A DNA stretch of 64,000 nt, taken from Colius striatus (taxonomy: Eukaryota; Chordata; Aves; Coliiformes; Coliidae). The notes under the pieces were generated by a model, which was not told the origin of the DNA, made no database searches, and saw only the letters and a program-made list of their open reading frames with translations. Positions 50,142 through 59,226 of this stretch are shown one piece after another (the first letter of the stretch is position 1; each line of letters begins with the position of its first letter). A program made the position numbers and the translations under genes. Where the stretch lies: the NCBI RefSeq assembly GCF_028858725.1, contig NC_084774.1, forward strand, positions 620,001 through 684,000, in the 5' to 3' direction.

Positions 50142-50154
50142 GTAACCCAGCCAC
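50142..50154 (-). other. D segment of the TCR-delta locus (13 bp)
   Basis: The core reads GTGGCTGGGTTAC on the minus strand. It lies exactly between two recombination signals facing outward: a 12-bp-spacer signal on its 5' side and a 23-bp-spacer signal on its 3' side, the arrangement of D-delta segments. It can be read as VAGL or WLGY-like residues depending on frame, and one frame contains a stop-free GTG GCT GGG TTA. It lies about 2.1 kb from TRDC EX1 and 4.4 kb from the V, all on the same strand. Confidence 0.93.
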
Positions 50155-50182
50155 CACAGTGATAGATTTCATTGCAAAAAAC
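50155..50182 (-). promoter_or_regulatory. RSS with 12-bp spacer, 5' of D
   Basis: Plus-strand reading: heptamer CACAGTG (7 of 7), spacer 50,162-50,173 of exactly 12 bases, nonamer GCAAAAAAC (7 of 9). By the 12/23 rule it would pair with the 23-bp-spacer signal of the V segment. Confidence 0.93.
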
Positions 50183-52640
50183 TGTCACTTCCTGCTTCTT
50201 TACTACTCAGAATTTGGATTCTAGTCATGTGACTTCTTGAGTGGTTTCTGATGCAATACACCACATAAAGAAATGTGATATCAGTAAATAGTGAAGAAAC
50301 ATGAAAATCCAGCACTTTTAGTGCTATCTCAAAGCATTTATGACAATCTGCTTCACCTTGAACCTGGTTTCAGTTCTCAGGAGTTTATCTGAGCTCTTAT
50401 CTGGGCTCTAAAAGTTGGTGTCTGAGGGTCATTTAGTGCCTTAGAAAGTCTTTATGCTGGTTTGAGACAAGGAAGCAGGCAAAATGATTGTTCATAAACA
50501 CAGACTTATTGTGCACTGTTTGAGCTCAGGATCCAGAGAGGAGAAGACAATGCAGAAAAGCAGGACTGGAGCCCTCGACTTCAGGAAAGCAGAATCTGGG
50601 CTCTCCTGCTTAGAAAAATCCCATAGGTTATGGCCTTAGAACGAAGAGGGCCCTGGAACTGCTTGATTTTCAGAGATTAACTCCTCCAAGTTCAAGAATG
50701 TTTCATCTTGACGATGCAGCAAATGAAGAAACTTTCAAGAACATCTGTGGACCAGTTGCCCCAATCTTAACAATTTCTAACTACTTTCATTCTAAATTTC
50801 CTAACTCTTTCTGGACTTTCCAGTATTTATGGTCTCAAAACCTGTTTTCATGGGAAATGACAAACATCACATTTATGAATTGTTAAAACATTACTTTGGA
50901 TTAGCTGACAGTGGTTTGATGGAATCTGCCTTGATGTGCTAAAGCTGCTTATGCACTCAGGTATCTGATTTTTACTATCTCTTGAGTTATTTTTATAAGG
51001 GTTTTGGAAGGATTTTCCCAATTACTCCAGCACCTTTTTTTGTTTCTCAGTTTCTTTGCTCTTGTGAGCTAGATTATTTGACCACAGTGTTGGCTATTCT
51101 GTGGGCTATTATTTATTTACCTAAGCCCTTGGCTGAGCTTGAAGGGGGAAATATCTAGTTATGACTGACCAAAGCTGGCTTTTTAATTGGATCATGGAGC
51201 AGTCTCTGCATCTTCACACCCAGTTCTAAGACACAAAACGAAACAGCATTACTTCATCCTATTCACAAATCAGTGACTCCCCACTGATACAGTGGTTCCC
51301 CACTGGATTACTCCGTGTTTATTTGCATTACTGTTGTAATTACTCTTTATTGTGTTTAAGTGTTTTCTCCTCCTTATTCCCTCATTCCTCCCAGGAAAAT
51401 GTTGAGATGTCTGATGTGATACTTTCAGTCTTTTGAAATGTTGGCAGAAGAAAGAGAACAAGCTCTAAATGCCTCCTGTAACAGACCTGGGTACATCCAG
51501 GTGCCTCTCTCACAGCCTTTGCCTGCTGCCAAGTCTTCCCAGAGCAGTGAGAACACACACAGTTTTTCACTGGGCTCTCAGATGCAATTGAACAGCCTTT
51601 TCCCTTTGGGTGGCCACAGGAACACACTTGCCATCACAGCCTCCCACAAGTTGTTGCAGTACCTCTATGCCCCTTGCCAGGAAAGTCAGCTCAGAGAGGT
51701 GTAGCAAGTGCCTTGCCTTGAGGCCAGCAACAACCATCCATGATGGATTTAACCCCCCTCTTTCCAGGTCTGCTCTGGCCCTGCACTCTGCCCTTTTCAG
51801 CCCTCTGCTGCCCTGCAAGCACTCTGCCCTTTTCAGTCCTCTGCTGCTGCAGAAACAGGGTAGTGAAGTGACACCCTGTTTCCATGGGGCACCAGAAACC
51901 ATGGTGTCTCTTTCCCCAAGATGTTGTTTGCTGATGACTCCATCAGCCTCCCACACAATCAGTTCCTTCATCTTGCTCAGAGGCCACCTGGCCAGTGTCT
52001 GTCTGCTTCAGTGAGGAGCAACAAACTGTGATCACTCCAAGGAGCAAAGACTGGAGTGATGCTGGTGTAGCATCAGACACTGGACTGGTAGGAGAACTAA
52101 ATGGTTCTCTGTGAACTCAGCAGAAAAAGTTTAGCAGAGAAATAGAGCTGGCACCAGGAAGGAGGCAACACCTTCCCCTCTTCTGTGTCAGACAGGAGCT
52201 TTTTCTGATTTTCCCATTCAAAACAGTAAGTGCATCTGAAGGACAAAGCCCTTTCTTTCCCAAGCTGGGATGGTGAGGAATCCACTCTCCTGCCCCTGGA
52301 ATGGCTCTGAATGAGCACAGCAAGGACAAGGACCTCTCACAGGCAAGTAGGGAACAACTACACTGCCCTCCTGAAACCTGTTTTTTTTAAGATGGGCTGC
52401 AGTGCCCCATGAGCAGTTTCCAGCCCCAGTTACACCACCAGCCCACAAGATGAGTGAGCAGCAGGTTGGTGCATCCCCATCCCACCTCTGCAGAGGCTGG
52501 TCAGATGTCCAACACTGCTGTGCCCTGCAGGGATGGCAGGAAGGGAGCCAGGGGCAGGTCAGGCTGCAGCAGCCAGCACAGCTCCACAGAGCCCTGCAGA
52601 GCACAGGGGCAAGCTCAGTTCCCAGGAAACATCAACCCTT
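50183..52640. other. V-D interval, no gene recognised
   Basis: Mostly AT-rich unique sequence with short open frames lacking domains. I found no further V, D or J with a convincing recombination signal. A leader-like mini-exon lies just to the right, at 52,649-52,688. Confidence 0.4.
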
Positions 52641-53039
52641 TCACTTACCTGTGATGGAGAACATCACCACACACACGGCAGCACACATGGCCAGAGCCGC
52701 TCGCTGTTGCCTCTCTGCCCGCAGATCAGCTCTGCCCACATCTTCCCTGCCTCAGCTTTGGTCACTGTACTCACCCCAGGCAGTGCTACAGGCTGGGACA
52801 GAGAGGCTGGAAAGCTGCTCAGAGGGAAAAGACATGAGTGTTAATTGGCAGCAGCTGAACATGAGCCAGCGGTGTGCCCAGGTGCCCAAAAACGCCAATA
52901 GATTCCAGGCTTGGGTCAGAAATAGTGTGGCCAGCAGAACCAGTGATGGAGGTAACGCCTCTGTGAAGAACAGATTTGAGAAGGGAGGTTGTTGGTCAGT
53001 TGCAAAACTGCAGCAGCCACAGGGAGGGAGAATGTGAAA

Positions 53040-53913
53040 ACATCTGGGCAGACCCCAAGGTCAGTGGAGAAGGAGGGGGAGGAGGGTGCTTAGGCACTGG
53101 AAGAAAGACTCCTCTGTGATATGTGGTGAGGACCATGGTGAGGCAGCTGTGCCCCTGCAGTCCATGAGGTCCTCAGGGAGCAGAGACCCACTGGCAGCCC
53201 GTGGAGGAGCCCAGGCCGCAGCGGGTGGATGCCTGCAGGAGGCTGTGGCTGTGCTGGAAGCTCATCGTGGAGCGAGCTCCTGGCAGCAGCTGGGAGCCTG
53301 TGGGGGAGGTACCCGTGCAGAGCAGGTTTGTGTCAGCGCTTGTGAGCCTGGGAGGGCCCCGGGCTGGAGCAGTGTGTCCCTATGGGACTGTTCTCCCGGT
53401 GGGTGACCCCCGCTGGGGCAGGGTGTGAGGAGCTGCCCCCATGGCAGGCCCCAGGCTGGAGCAGTTGGTGAGGAGCTGCAGCCCGTGGGAAGGAGCCACG
53501 CTGGAGCAGTTGGGGAGGGACTGTCTCCCGTGGGAGGGACCCCACAGTGCAGCACTGGGAAGCGTGAGGAGGCCTCTCCCTGAGCAGCAGCAGCGGCAAA
53601 GTCCATCTGTGATGAACTGAGCACAAGCCCCATGGTCTGCGCTGCTGGGGGGAAGGAAGGGGAGTCCTGGGCAGAGGAGGGGTTGGGGGAGGGGGTTTTC
53701 AGACGGTTTTATTTCTCATCTCCCTGCTCCTCTTTTGTAATAATCAAACCTTTTTCTCCCCAAGTTGAGTCTGTTTTGCCCGTGACGCTCACTGCTGAGT
53801 GAGCTCTCTGTCCTTAACTCACAAGTGCTTTGTTATATTTCTCTCTCTTTCCTGTCCCATTTAGGAGGGGGAGTGATTTAATGACTTGGTGGACACTGGT
53901 CTAAACTACCACA
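53040..53913 (+). mobile_element. LTR of the 41,475-42,075 family
   Basis: Long LTR-like element ending GGTCTAAACTACCACA at 53,913, with CTTTTGTAATAATCAAACC, AAGTTGAGTCTG and GGGAGTGATTTAATGACT near the 3' end and tandem GGAGCAGTTGG units inside. It is almost identical to 41,475-42,075 over its right 600 bases. The 5' end is not defined. It lies between the V and D segments of the receptor locus and breaks no coding part. Confidence 0.78.
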
Positions 53914-54515
53914 ACTCACCTGGCAGCAAAACCTCTCTGGGCAAAAAGAGATGTGCTGTAGGGCCACCCCAAGTTTCCTCTGGAGCAGCACTGCACGCCG
54001 TTGCTGCTGGGATTCTGAAGATGGCCCCACAGCTCTCAAGTTGTCCCTTGCTCCTGTTACAGTCTCAGATCTGGGAAAAAAAAGCACAAATTCCCTATTC
54101 TGCTCCAAAGCTTCCAAATGACACTGTATTTCCCTCATTTTCTCTACCCAGTCCTCAGGCAGCTAAGTTGTGGGCTAGACTGAGTGAGCCTGAGCCATGC
54201 CCAAAACCACAGCAAGGCTATTTACAGACCCCACCAGCTGGGCCATGGCTGGGTGGGAACCAAAGCTAACAGCAAAAACTGTTTACAAAGGCAAAAAGGT
54301 TATGGAGTGTGACAGGGGTAAGGATCAGCCTGAGACATGGGGAGATGGCAATCAGAAGGGTCAGGACAGAAAGGGACAAAACCAACTGAAATGACCCTTT
54401 CAGAATCAACACTGGAAAACTGATGCTGTAACTACACAACTCTCCGGGGAGCAGCACTGAAAAAGTGTGGGAATAGTCCCCAGTTTTGAGGCCCAGAGTT
54501 GGGGCAGTGCCAGAA

Positions 54516-54554
54516 GGTTTCTGATAAAACTCATTTACATTTCCCGTCCCTGTG
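54516..54554 (-). promoter_or_regulatory. RSS with 23-bp spacer, 3' of the V segment
   Basis: Minus-strand reading directly after the V coding end: heptamer CACAGGG (6 of 7), spacer of exactly 23 bases (54,547-54,525), nonamer TCAGAAACC (7 of 9). This is the signal type expected of a heavy-chain-like or delta V segment and complements the 12-bp signal in front of the D. Confidence 0.92.
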
Positions 54555-55235
54555 TGTGCGAACAGCACAGAAGTAGCGGGCAGAGTCCTGTGGGCTCAGG
54601 GCACTTAGAGACAGAGCTGTCCTAAACCGGGAATTGTCCCGGGACACAGAGGCTCGACCATTCACTGCCGGTGCACGTTGAATCAGTGATGAACTAGGAG
54701 AGATAAAGGACACCCACTCCAGCCTGCCTCCGGGTGCCTGACGGTACCATCTTATTGCGTATGTCCCGAAGTTGAAGCCGTGTCCGCGGCAGAAGAGGAG
54801 CACGGAGTCCCCGGGCGCTCGCTGCCCTCCGCCGGCCTCCACCAGCCTCAGCTGCGCCCACACGCCTGCGGACGGACGGACGGACGGAGAGCGCGGGCAC
54901 CGGGCACGGCGCGCCCACGGCCCGAGGACGGGCACCCGCCGGCCCAGCGCCCCCCGCCCGGCCCGGACACAGCCGCAACAGCGGGGCAAGCCCCGCACCC
55001 GAACCCTCCCGAACCCTCCTCTTCCCTCTCTCCTTCTCACTTTCCCTCGCCCTCTCCCAGCTTCTCCTTCTCTCTCCACCCGTCCCTCTCCCTGTTCTCC
55101 CCCTCCCTGTCCCCCTCCCTCCCGCTGCCGCTGCCCCCGCCCCAGGCTCGCCGCCCTCCCCGCCCGCCGCCTCTCACCTGCCGGCCCCAAGGCCAAGCCC
55201 AAGCCCAGCAGCCACGGTCCCGGCCCGGCCGCCAT
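54555..55235 (-). CDS. Antibody-like V segment (VH-delta type), intact germline gene
   Basis: Two exons on the minus strand. The leader exon 55235-55178 encodes MAAGPGPWLLGLGLALGPA, a hydrophobic signal peptide, with donor CAG/GTGAGAG. After a 312-base intron, the V exon 54865-54555 (acceptor CGCAG) completes the leader with GVWA and gives the V domain: framework 1 QLRLVEAGGGQRAPGDSV, first cysteine in LLFCRGHGF, conserved Trp in IRWYRQAPGG, framework 3 RASVSRDNSRFRTALSLSAL, and second cysteine in DSARYFCAV, then RT at the RSS. There is no stop or frameshift. Framework 1 and 3 are of immunoglobulin heavy-chain type; WYRQ and FCAV are more like T-cell receptor V. In Galliformes such V genes sit at a second TCR-delta locus; the delta constant gene 6.5 kb downstream on the same strand points the same way. 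Without transcripts an isolated IGHV-like segment cannot be excluded. Confidence 0.92.
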
Positions 55236-55600
55236 CGGCGGAACAAGGGCCCGGCGGGGCCGCACACGAGCCGAGCGGAGCCGAGCTCGGGCCCGCCGCT
55301 GCCCGCCCCGTCGCCTCGGCCCCTCGTCGCCACAGCGCCCGCGCCTCTGCCCGAAGCCCGCACAGCCGCCCCGGCCCGGCCCCCCGGCGACAGGGCCCCT
55401 CCGCGCAGGAGAAGGGGCGGCGCCACAGCACCGGCGCGGCTGGCCCCCTGCTCGGCCCCAGCGCTCCTGCGCACACGCTCAGCCCCTGCCGAACGGTGCT
55501 GGCGAGCTTCAGAGCTGCAGGAAACGAGGGGACGGTGCCGCAGATGACCCGACGGCATCAAAAGGCTGCTCCGTTCGATCGGCGCTAAGAGCCGCGGCAG
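54770..55600. promoter_or_regulatory. CpG island covering the V leader and upstream region
   Basis: Very GC- and CpG-rich sequence spans the 5' half of the V exon, the intron, the leader exon and about 350 bases upstream. V genes usually have AT-rich promoters with an octamer (ATGCAAAT). I see no octamer here. Overlapping open frames of more than 240 codons on both strands are compositional by-products. The simple repeat GGACGGACGGAC lies just upstream of the V acceptor. Confidence 0.7.
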
Positions 55601-55819
55601 AGATGTGGCGGGGGGAGACGTGCGGGAACGGACAGCATTTGCCTTCAGCACATGTGCAGGTGACAGCGCTCTGCAACGAGCGGCTGATCCAGCGCAGGGT
55701 TGTGCTGCTGATAGCCTGAGGCACCTCAGCCGGCTGCAGCAGCGGGCTGCCAGCAGCCTCACAGAGCTCAACAAGCACTTAGGACACATTGCTGCACCGG
55801 GAGCAGAACAGCCCTAAGC

Positions 55820-55955
55820 ACCAGGACAGTCCATGCTCACCCAGCTGGAAATAGCTCTGCAGAGAAACACCTCGGGGTTGTGGTGGACACCAAAGTTTCC
55901 GTGAGCCAGCAACGTGCCCTGGCGGCAAGGGCAGCCAGCGGCATCATGGGCTTCT
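55820..55955 (+). mobile_element. CR1 fragment
   Basis: CCAGCTGGAAATAGCTCTGC, AGAGAAACACCTCGGGGTTG, GTGGACACCAAAG, GTGAGCCAGCAACGTGCCCT: a piece of the C-terminal part of CR1 ORF2, 5' and 3' truncated. Related sequence may begin near 55,640. Confidence 0.85.
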
Positions 55956-56218
55956 CCTCTCTCTACTCCTCCCTCTCCTCCCCGCCTGCGCGCCACCAAC
56001 AGCCCTGCGCAAGGGACGGGCTGTCAGCCGGCAGCGGCAACTCGCAGGTGTCTCCCCGTGCCCCGCACCCCCAGCCCGCCCTGGCCCCGCTCCCATCCCC
56101 TGCCTGCAGGGATCGAGGCACGGTGCTTAAACGATCCTATACACTGCTGTTGCTCCTTGGCCTGTGCCAACCCTAAAGCTGAGGTGGGTAAAAAGAGAAA
56201 GTTGTTGCAATTGCCATG

Positions 56219-56772
56219 TGTAGTGGGTCTGGGATGATAGTGACTTTCCACAGCAGCTCCTGCAGTGCTGTGCTTACTGTTGATATCAATATTATGACTA
56301 ACGCTCGCACAGCATCAGGGCTGTCCCTCCAGCATTCCTTCCCCCACCTTCACCAATAGCTGTGGGTGGGCATGATCTTGGGAGGGACTATGGCCAGGAC
56401 AGCTGACCCAGGCTGACCAAGGAGATATTCCATACCATATGACGTCAGCTCAGTAATATAAACTGGGGGAGAGGAGCAGGAAGGGGAGGCGAGATTCATT
56501 TCTGGCCTTCCCAAAGCAACCGCTACGCGTACCGCAGCCCTGCTTCTCGGGAGGTGGCCGGACATCGCTGCTGATGGGAAGTAGAGAGGAACAGCTTTAT
56601 CTGCTTCTGCTTTGCTTCCCGCGCGCGGCTTTGCTGCTTATTTATTAAACTGCTTTTATCTCAACCCACGAGACTCCCATCTTATTTCCTCCCCTTCCCT
56701 GGCTTGCTGAGGAGGTGGGGGATAAAGCGGTGTGGTGGGCACCTGGCATCCAGCCAGGCTCAAACTACCACA
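56219..56772 (+). mobile_element. Solo LTR, plus orientation, partner of 15,264-15,814
   Basis: Starts TGTAGTGGGTCTGGGAT and ends CAAACTACCACA, 554 bases. It has a TATA-like box AATATAAACT near 56,455, a GC-rich R region with ACGCGTACCG, and ATTAAA near 56,643 before a T-rich U5. It is closely similar to the inverted copy at 15,264-15,814. No flanking target duplication was seen and there is no internal retroviral region. Confidence 0.88.
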
Positions 56773-57469
56773 GTGCTGGGCCGGCGGCCCTCCAGGAGGC
56801 GCTGGGGGTGGCCCTCGGGAGCAGCGCTGCAGGGCACAAGGGATCACGGGGGCTTTTTCCTGCACGGGCCTTCCCTCCCTGCACCGATGGCAGCAGAAGC
56901 GAGGAGCTTCCAGCCTCTTTGGGAACCATCCTGTGTCCCCGGCGCATCGTCACATAAAGGATGTCTCTGCTGATCTGACTTGGTGTAGAGAAGTTTTTCT
57001 GCCCCAGCACATTTGCAACAACCTCACTCAATGGAGATGAGAGAGTCTGAGGCCCCCACACACACACTTGCTGCCAGTTCATGATGAAAACCCTGGAGAT
57101 TTGTTCCCCATGCATTCACAAGGCCTGTTGCAATCTTCCCCCGCAGCTGCTGGGCTGTTCCTCCTGCCCCTGCCTACATTTCTGTACTCTAGTTCCATTG
57201 GCTCTTATCTCTTTGACAACTTCCATCTCTTCTATCAGTTTCTAACCATCCTTTGACCAATTCTGTCTGTCTCTTTAGGATCACCCCAATTCAAGCTAAC
57301 TTGAGGCCAGGCTGATTTGTTCAGGCTATAGGGTTTATGGCACATTCCTGCCAAATCTCTTCTTCTCTCTGGACTGAACAACTCTCAATGGCATGTCACC
57401 ATCAACTCAAGCTTTGACCTTGAACAAATATTGGAGAATGTTGACACACATTACCCACATTTTTCCTGA
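56773..57469. other. No gene seen
   Basis: GC-rich at the left, then AT-rich. Only short open frames without domains. Nothing recognised before the 50-bp tandem repeat. Confidence 0.4.
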
Positions 57470-57868
57470 CCCTGAACACTGATTTCCTCACACACATCAC
57501 ACCAGAGGGGCTTCAAACACCCTGGACACTGATTTCCTCACACACATCACACCAGAGGGGCTTCAAACACCCTGGACACTGATTTCCTCACACACATCAC
57601 ACCAGAGGGGCTTCAAACGCCCTGGACACTGATTTCCTCACACACATCACACCAGAGGGGCTTCAAACGCCCTGGACACTGATTTCCTCACACACATCAC
57701 ACCAGAGGGGCTTCAAACGCCCTGGACACTGACTCCCTCACACACATCACACCAGAGGGGCTTCAAACGCCCTGGACACTGATTCCCTCACACACATCAC
57801 ACCAGAGGGGCTTCAAACACCCTGGACACTGATTCCCTCACACACATCACACCAGAGGGGCTTCAAAC
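57470..57868. repeat. Eight tandem copies of a 50-bp unit
   Basis: Unit of the form CCCTGGACACTGATTTCCTC plus ACACACATCACACCAGAGGG plus GCTTCAAACA, exactly 50 bases. The copies differ at only one to three positions (CTGAACACT in the first; GATTTCC, GACTCCC or GATTCCC variants; CAAACA or CAAACG at the end). Confidence 0.97.
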
Positions 57869-58074
57869 CTTTTAGGTTCACACACTGGGCACAAATCATT
57901 TCCCACAGACACACACTGGCTGTAACAGAACAGTGGGGAGAGCAGCGGGGAGGGTGCTGCAGAGGCCGGCTCTGCAGGAGGCCTCAGTTTGATCCCTCAC
58001 CAGTGACCTCTCCTCCTTCCTCTCCTTCCTTCCCCTGTTGCCATGTTGGGCTCCCTGGCCTCACCTTCCCTCTG

Positions 58075-58345
58075 TGCCCTGAGGCGAGCCCGCCTCTGAT
58101 TGGCTGCGGGGCTGTCACTGCCCTGGCTGGGCCCGCCCTCCCTGAGGCAGCGTTTTCTCTGATTGGCTGAGGAGCTGTCACTCTCTCCCGGGCTGGGCCC
58201 GCCCTCCCTGAGGCGATGATGTCTCTGATTGGCTGCGGGGCTGCCACAGCCGTGGCTGGGCCCGCCCTCTCTGAGGCGCCGCCGCCTCCGATTGGCGCAC
58301 ACGTCAATCAGGGCTGTGCCCGCGTCCTGCGCTGCCATTGGCTGT
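58075..58345. promoter_or_regulatory. CCAAT-box repeat, probable promoter
   Basis: Five inverted CCAAT boxes (ATTGG) at 58,099, 58,162, 58,228, 58,291 and 58,337 lie in degenerate tandem units of 63-66 bases that also carry GGGCCCGCCCTCCCTGAGGC (GC boxes). Such NF-Y-type arrays are typical of TATA-less CpG promoters. The region is GC-rich. Transcription could go either way; a small open frame follows on the right. Confidence 0.6.
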
Positions 58346-58440
58346 GCGGGGCTCTGGCTCCCCTGTGGGCAGCCGCTGCCAGTTCACCAGCTCTGCCTCT
58401 GGGCTCGGCGCTGCCCGAGCCAGGCTGTAACAAAGACGCG

Positions 58441-58572
58441 ATGGACACGGAGGGACAGGAGAAAGCCCCCAGCCCTTCAGGAAGGTCTCAGAGCAGCCTG
58501 TCAGGCAGCAAGGGCTGGGAGGGTGGAACTTGGCTGGCTGACATGGATCCTAGGACCTCTCTACAAGGGTAG
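58441..58572 (+). CDS. Unassigned 43-codon open frame after the CCAAT repeat
   Basis: ATG at 58,441 in a purine-rich context opens MDTEGQEKAPSPSGRSQSSL and runs to TAG at 58,570. It lies about 100 bases after the last CCAAT box, so it might be a first coding exon (AAGGGTAGG at its end could also act as a donor). No family recognised, and no downstream exon was identified. Low confidence. Confidence 0.2.
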   Translation: MDTEGQEKAPSPSGRSQSSLSGSKGWEGGTWLADMDPRTSLQG

Positions 58573-58919
58573 GACACCCGGGGCTGAGGGCTTCCTTCTA
58601 TCCCTCAGCGTCCTGGCGTTTGCAGGGTGGGCTGAGCAGACTCGCTGTGCACCATGAGGGACACCTCACACCGCAAAAGAGGGAAGTGAGGCAGAGCTTG
58701 GCTGGCTGAAAGGGTCCCCTGGCATCTCTCTGGAGGGGAAGGAAAGCTGCGACTGCCGGCGTTCCTCTGCCGCTCAGGCTCTGCCGCTGATTTCTTGTCT
58801 CCGAGCCCCTCCTTCTGGCAGAGCAGCCGTCCTGCATGCGACTGACACCCCTCCCGCAGCCAAAGGGACGAGCAAAGTCCCTCACAGCCGGCCAGACTCC
58901 ACATCTTGTCCCACAACAC

Positions 58920-59005
58920 TCCAGCAAAAGACACCTTTCCCCTCAAAAACCCACCTGAACCCCACTTTTCCCCTCAAAACCTCACCCAAACGCCACTTTT
59001 CCCCT
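58920..59005. repeat. Short piece of the C-rich minisatellite
   Basis: Three units of the CACTTTTCCCCTCAAAAC type, the same repeat as at 4.4-8.2 kb, interrupted by the CR1 fragment that follows. Confidence 0.85.
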
Positions 59006-59007
59006 CA

Positions 59008-59226
59008 GAATCAGGAATTGTTTGGTGGTTAAAGCCCCTGAAGCTGCTGCAGTCCCAGTGCTCCCCACACCCTGCCCAGCCCAGCACTGACCCACGGCCT
59101 CAGCACCTCAGCCCCACGGCTTTGGGGTCCCTCCAGGGCTGGGCACTACCCCAGCTCCCTGGGCAGCCTGGCACAGGGGCTCACACCCCTCTCAGGGAAA
59201 CGGTTCTGCCTCAGCTCCAGCCTCAA
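59008..59226 (-). mobile_element. CR1 fragment inserted in the minisatellite
   Basis: Plus-strand text AATCAGGAATTGTTTGG, AGTGCTCCCCACACC, CCCACGGCTTTGGGGTCCCT, CCAGCTCCCTGGGCAGCCTG is a CR1 3' region read from the minus strand. Minisatellite units flank it on both sides. Confidence 0.85.

Noticed and set aside
52550..52640. Plus-strand QVRLQQPAQLHRAL as an antibody framework 1
   Set aside because: No cysteine, Trp or YYC pattern follows and no leader or RSS; chance resemblance.
52860..52900. Minus-strand VFGHLGTPLAHV as a J segment
   Set aside because: One residue too many in the F-G-x-G-T core, no RSS next to it, and it lies between V and D.
54531..55789. Overlapping 244-315-codon frames on both strands as separate genes
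   Set aside because: They are due to the CpG-rich composition around the V leader; only the leader and V exons have splice and domain support.
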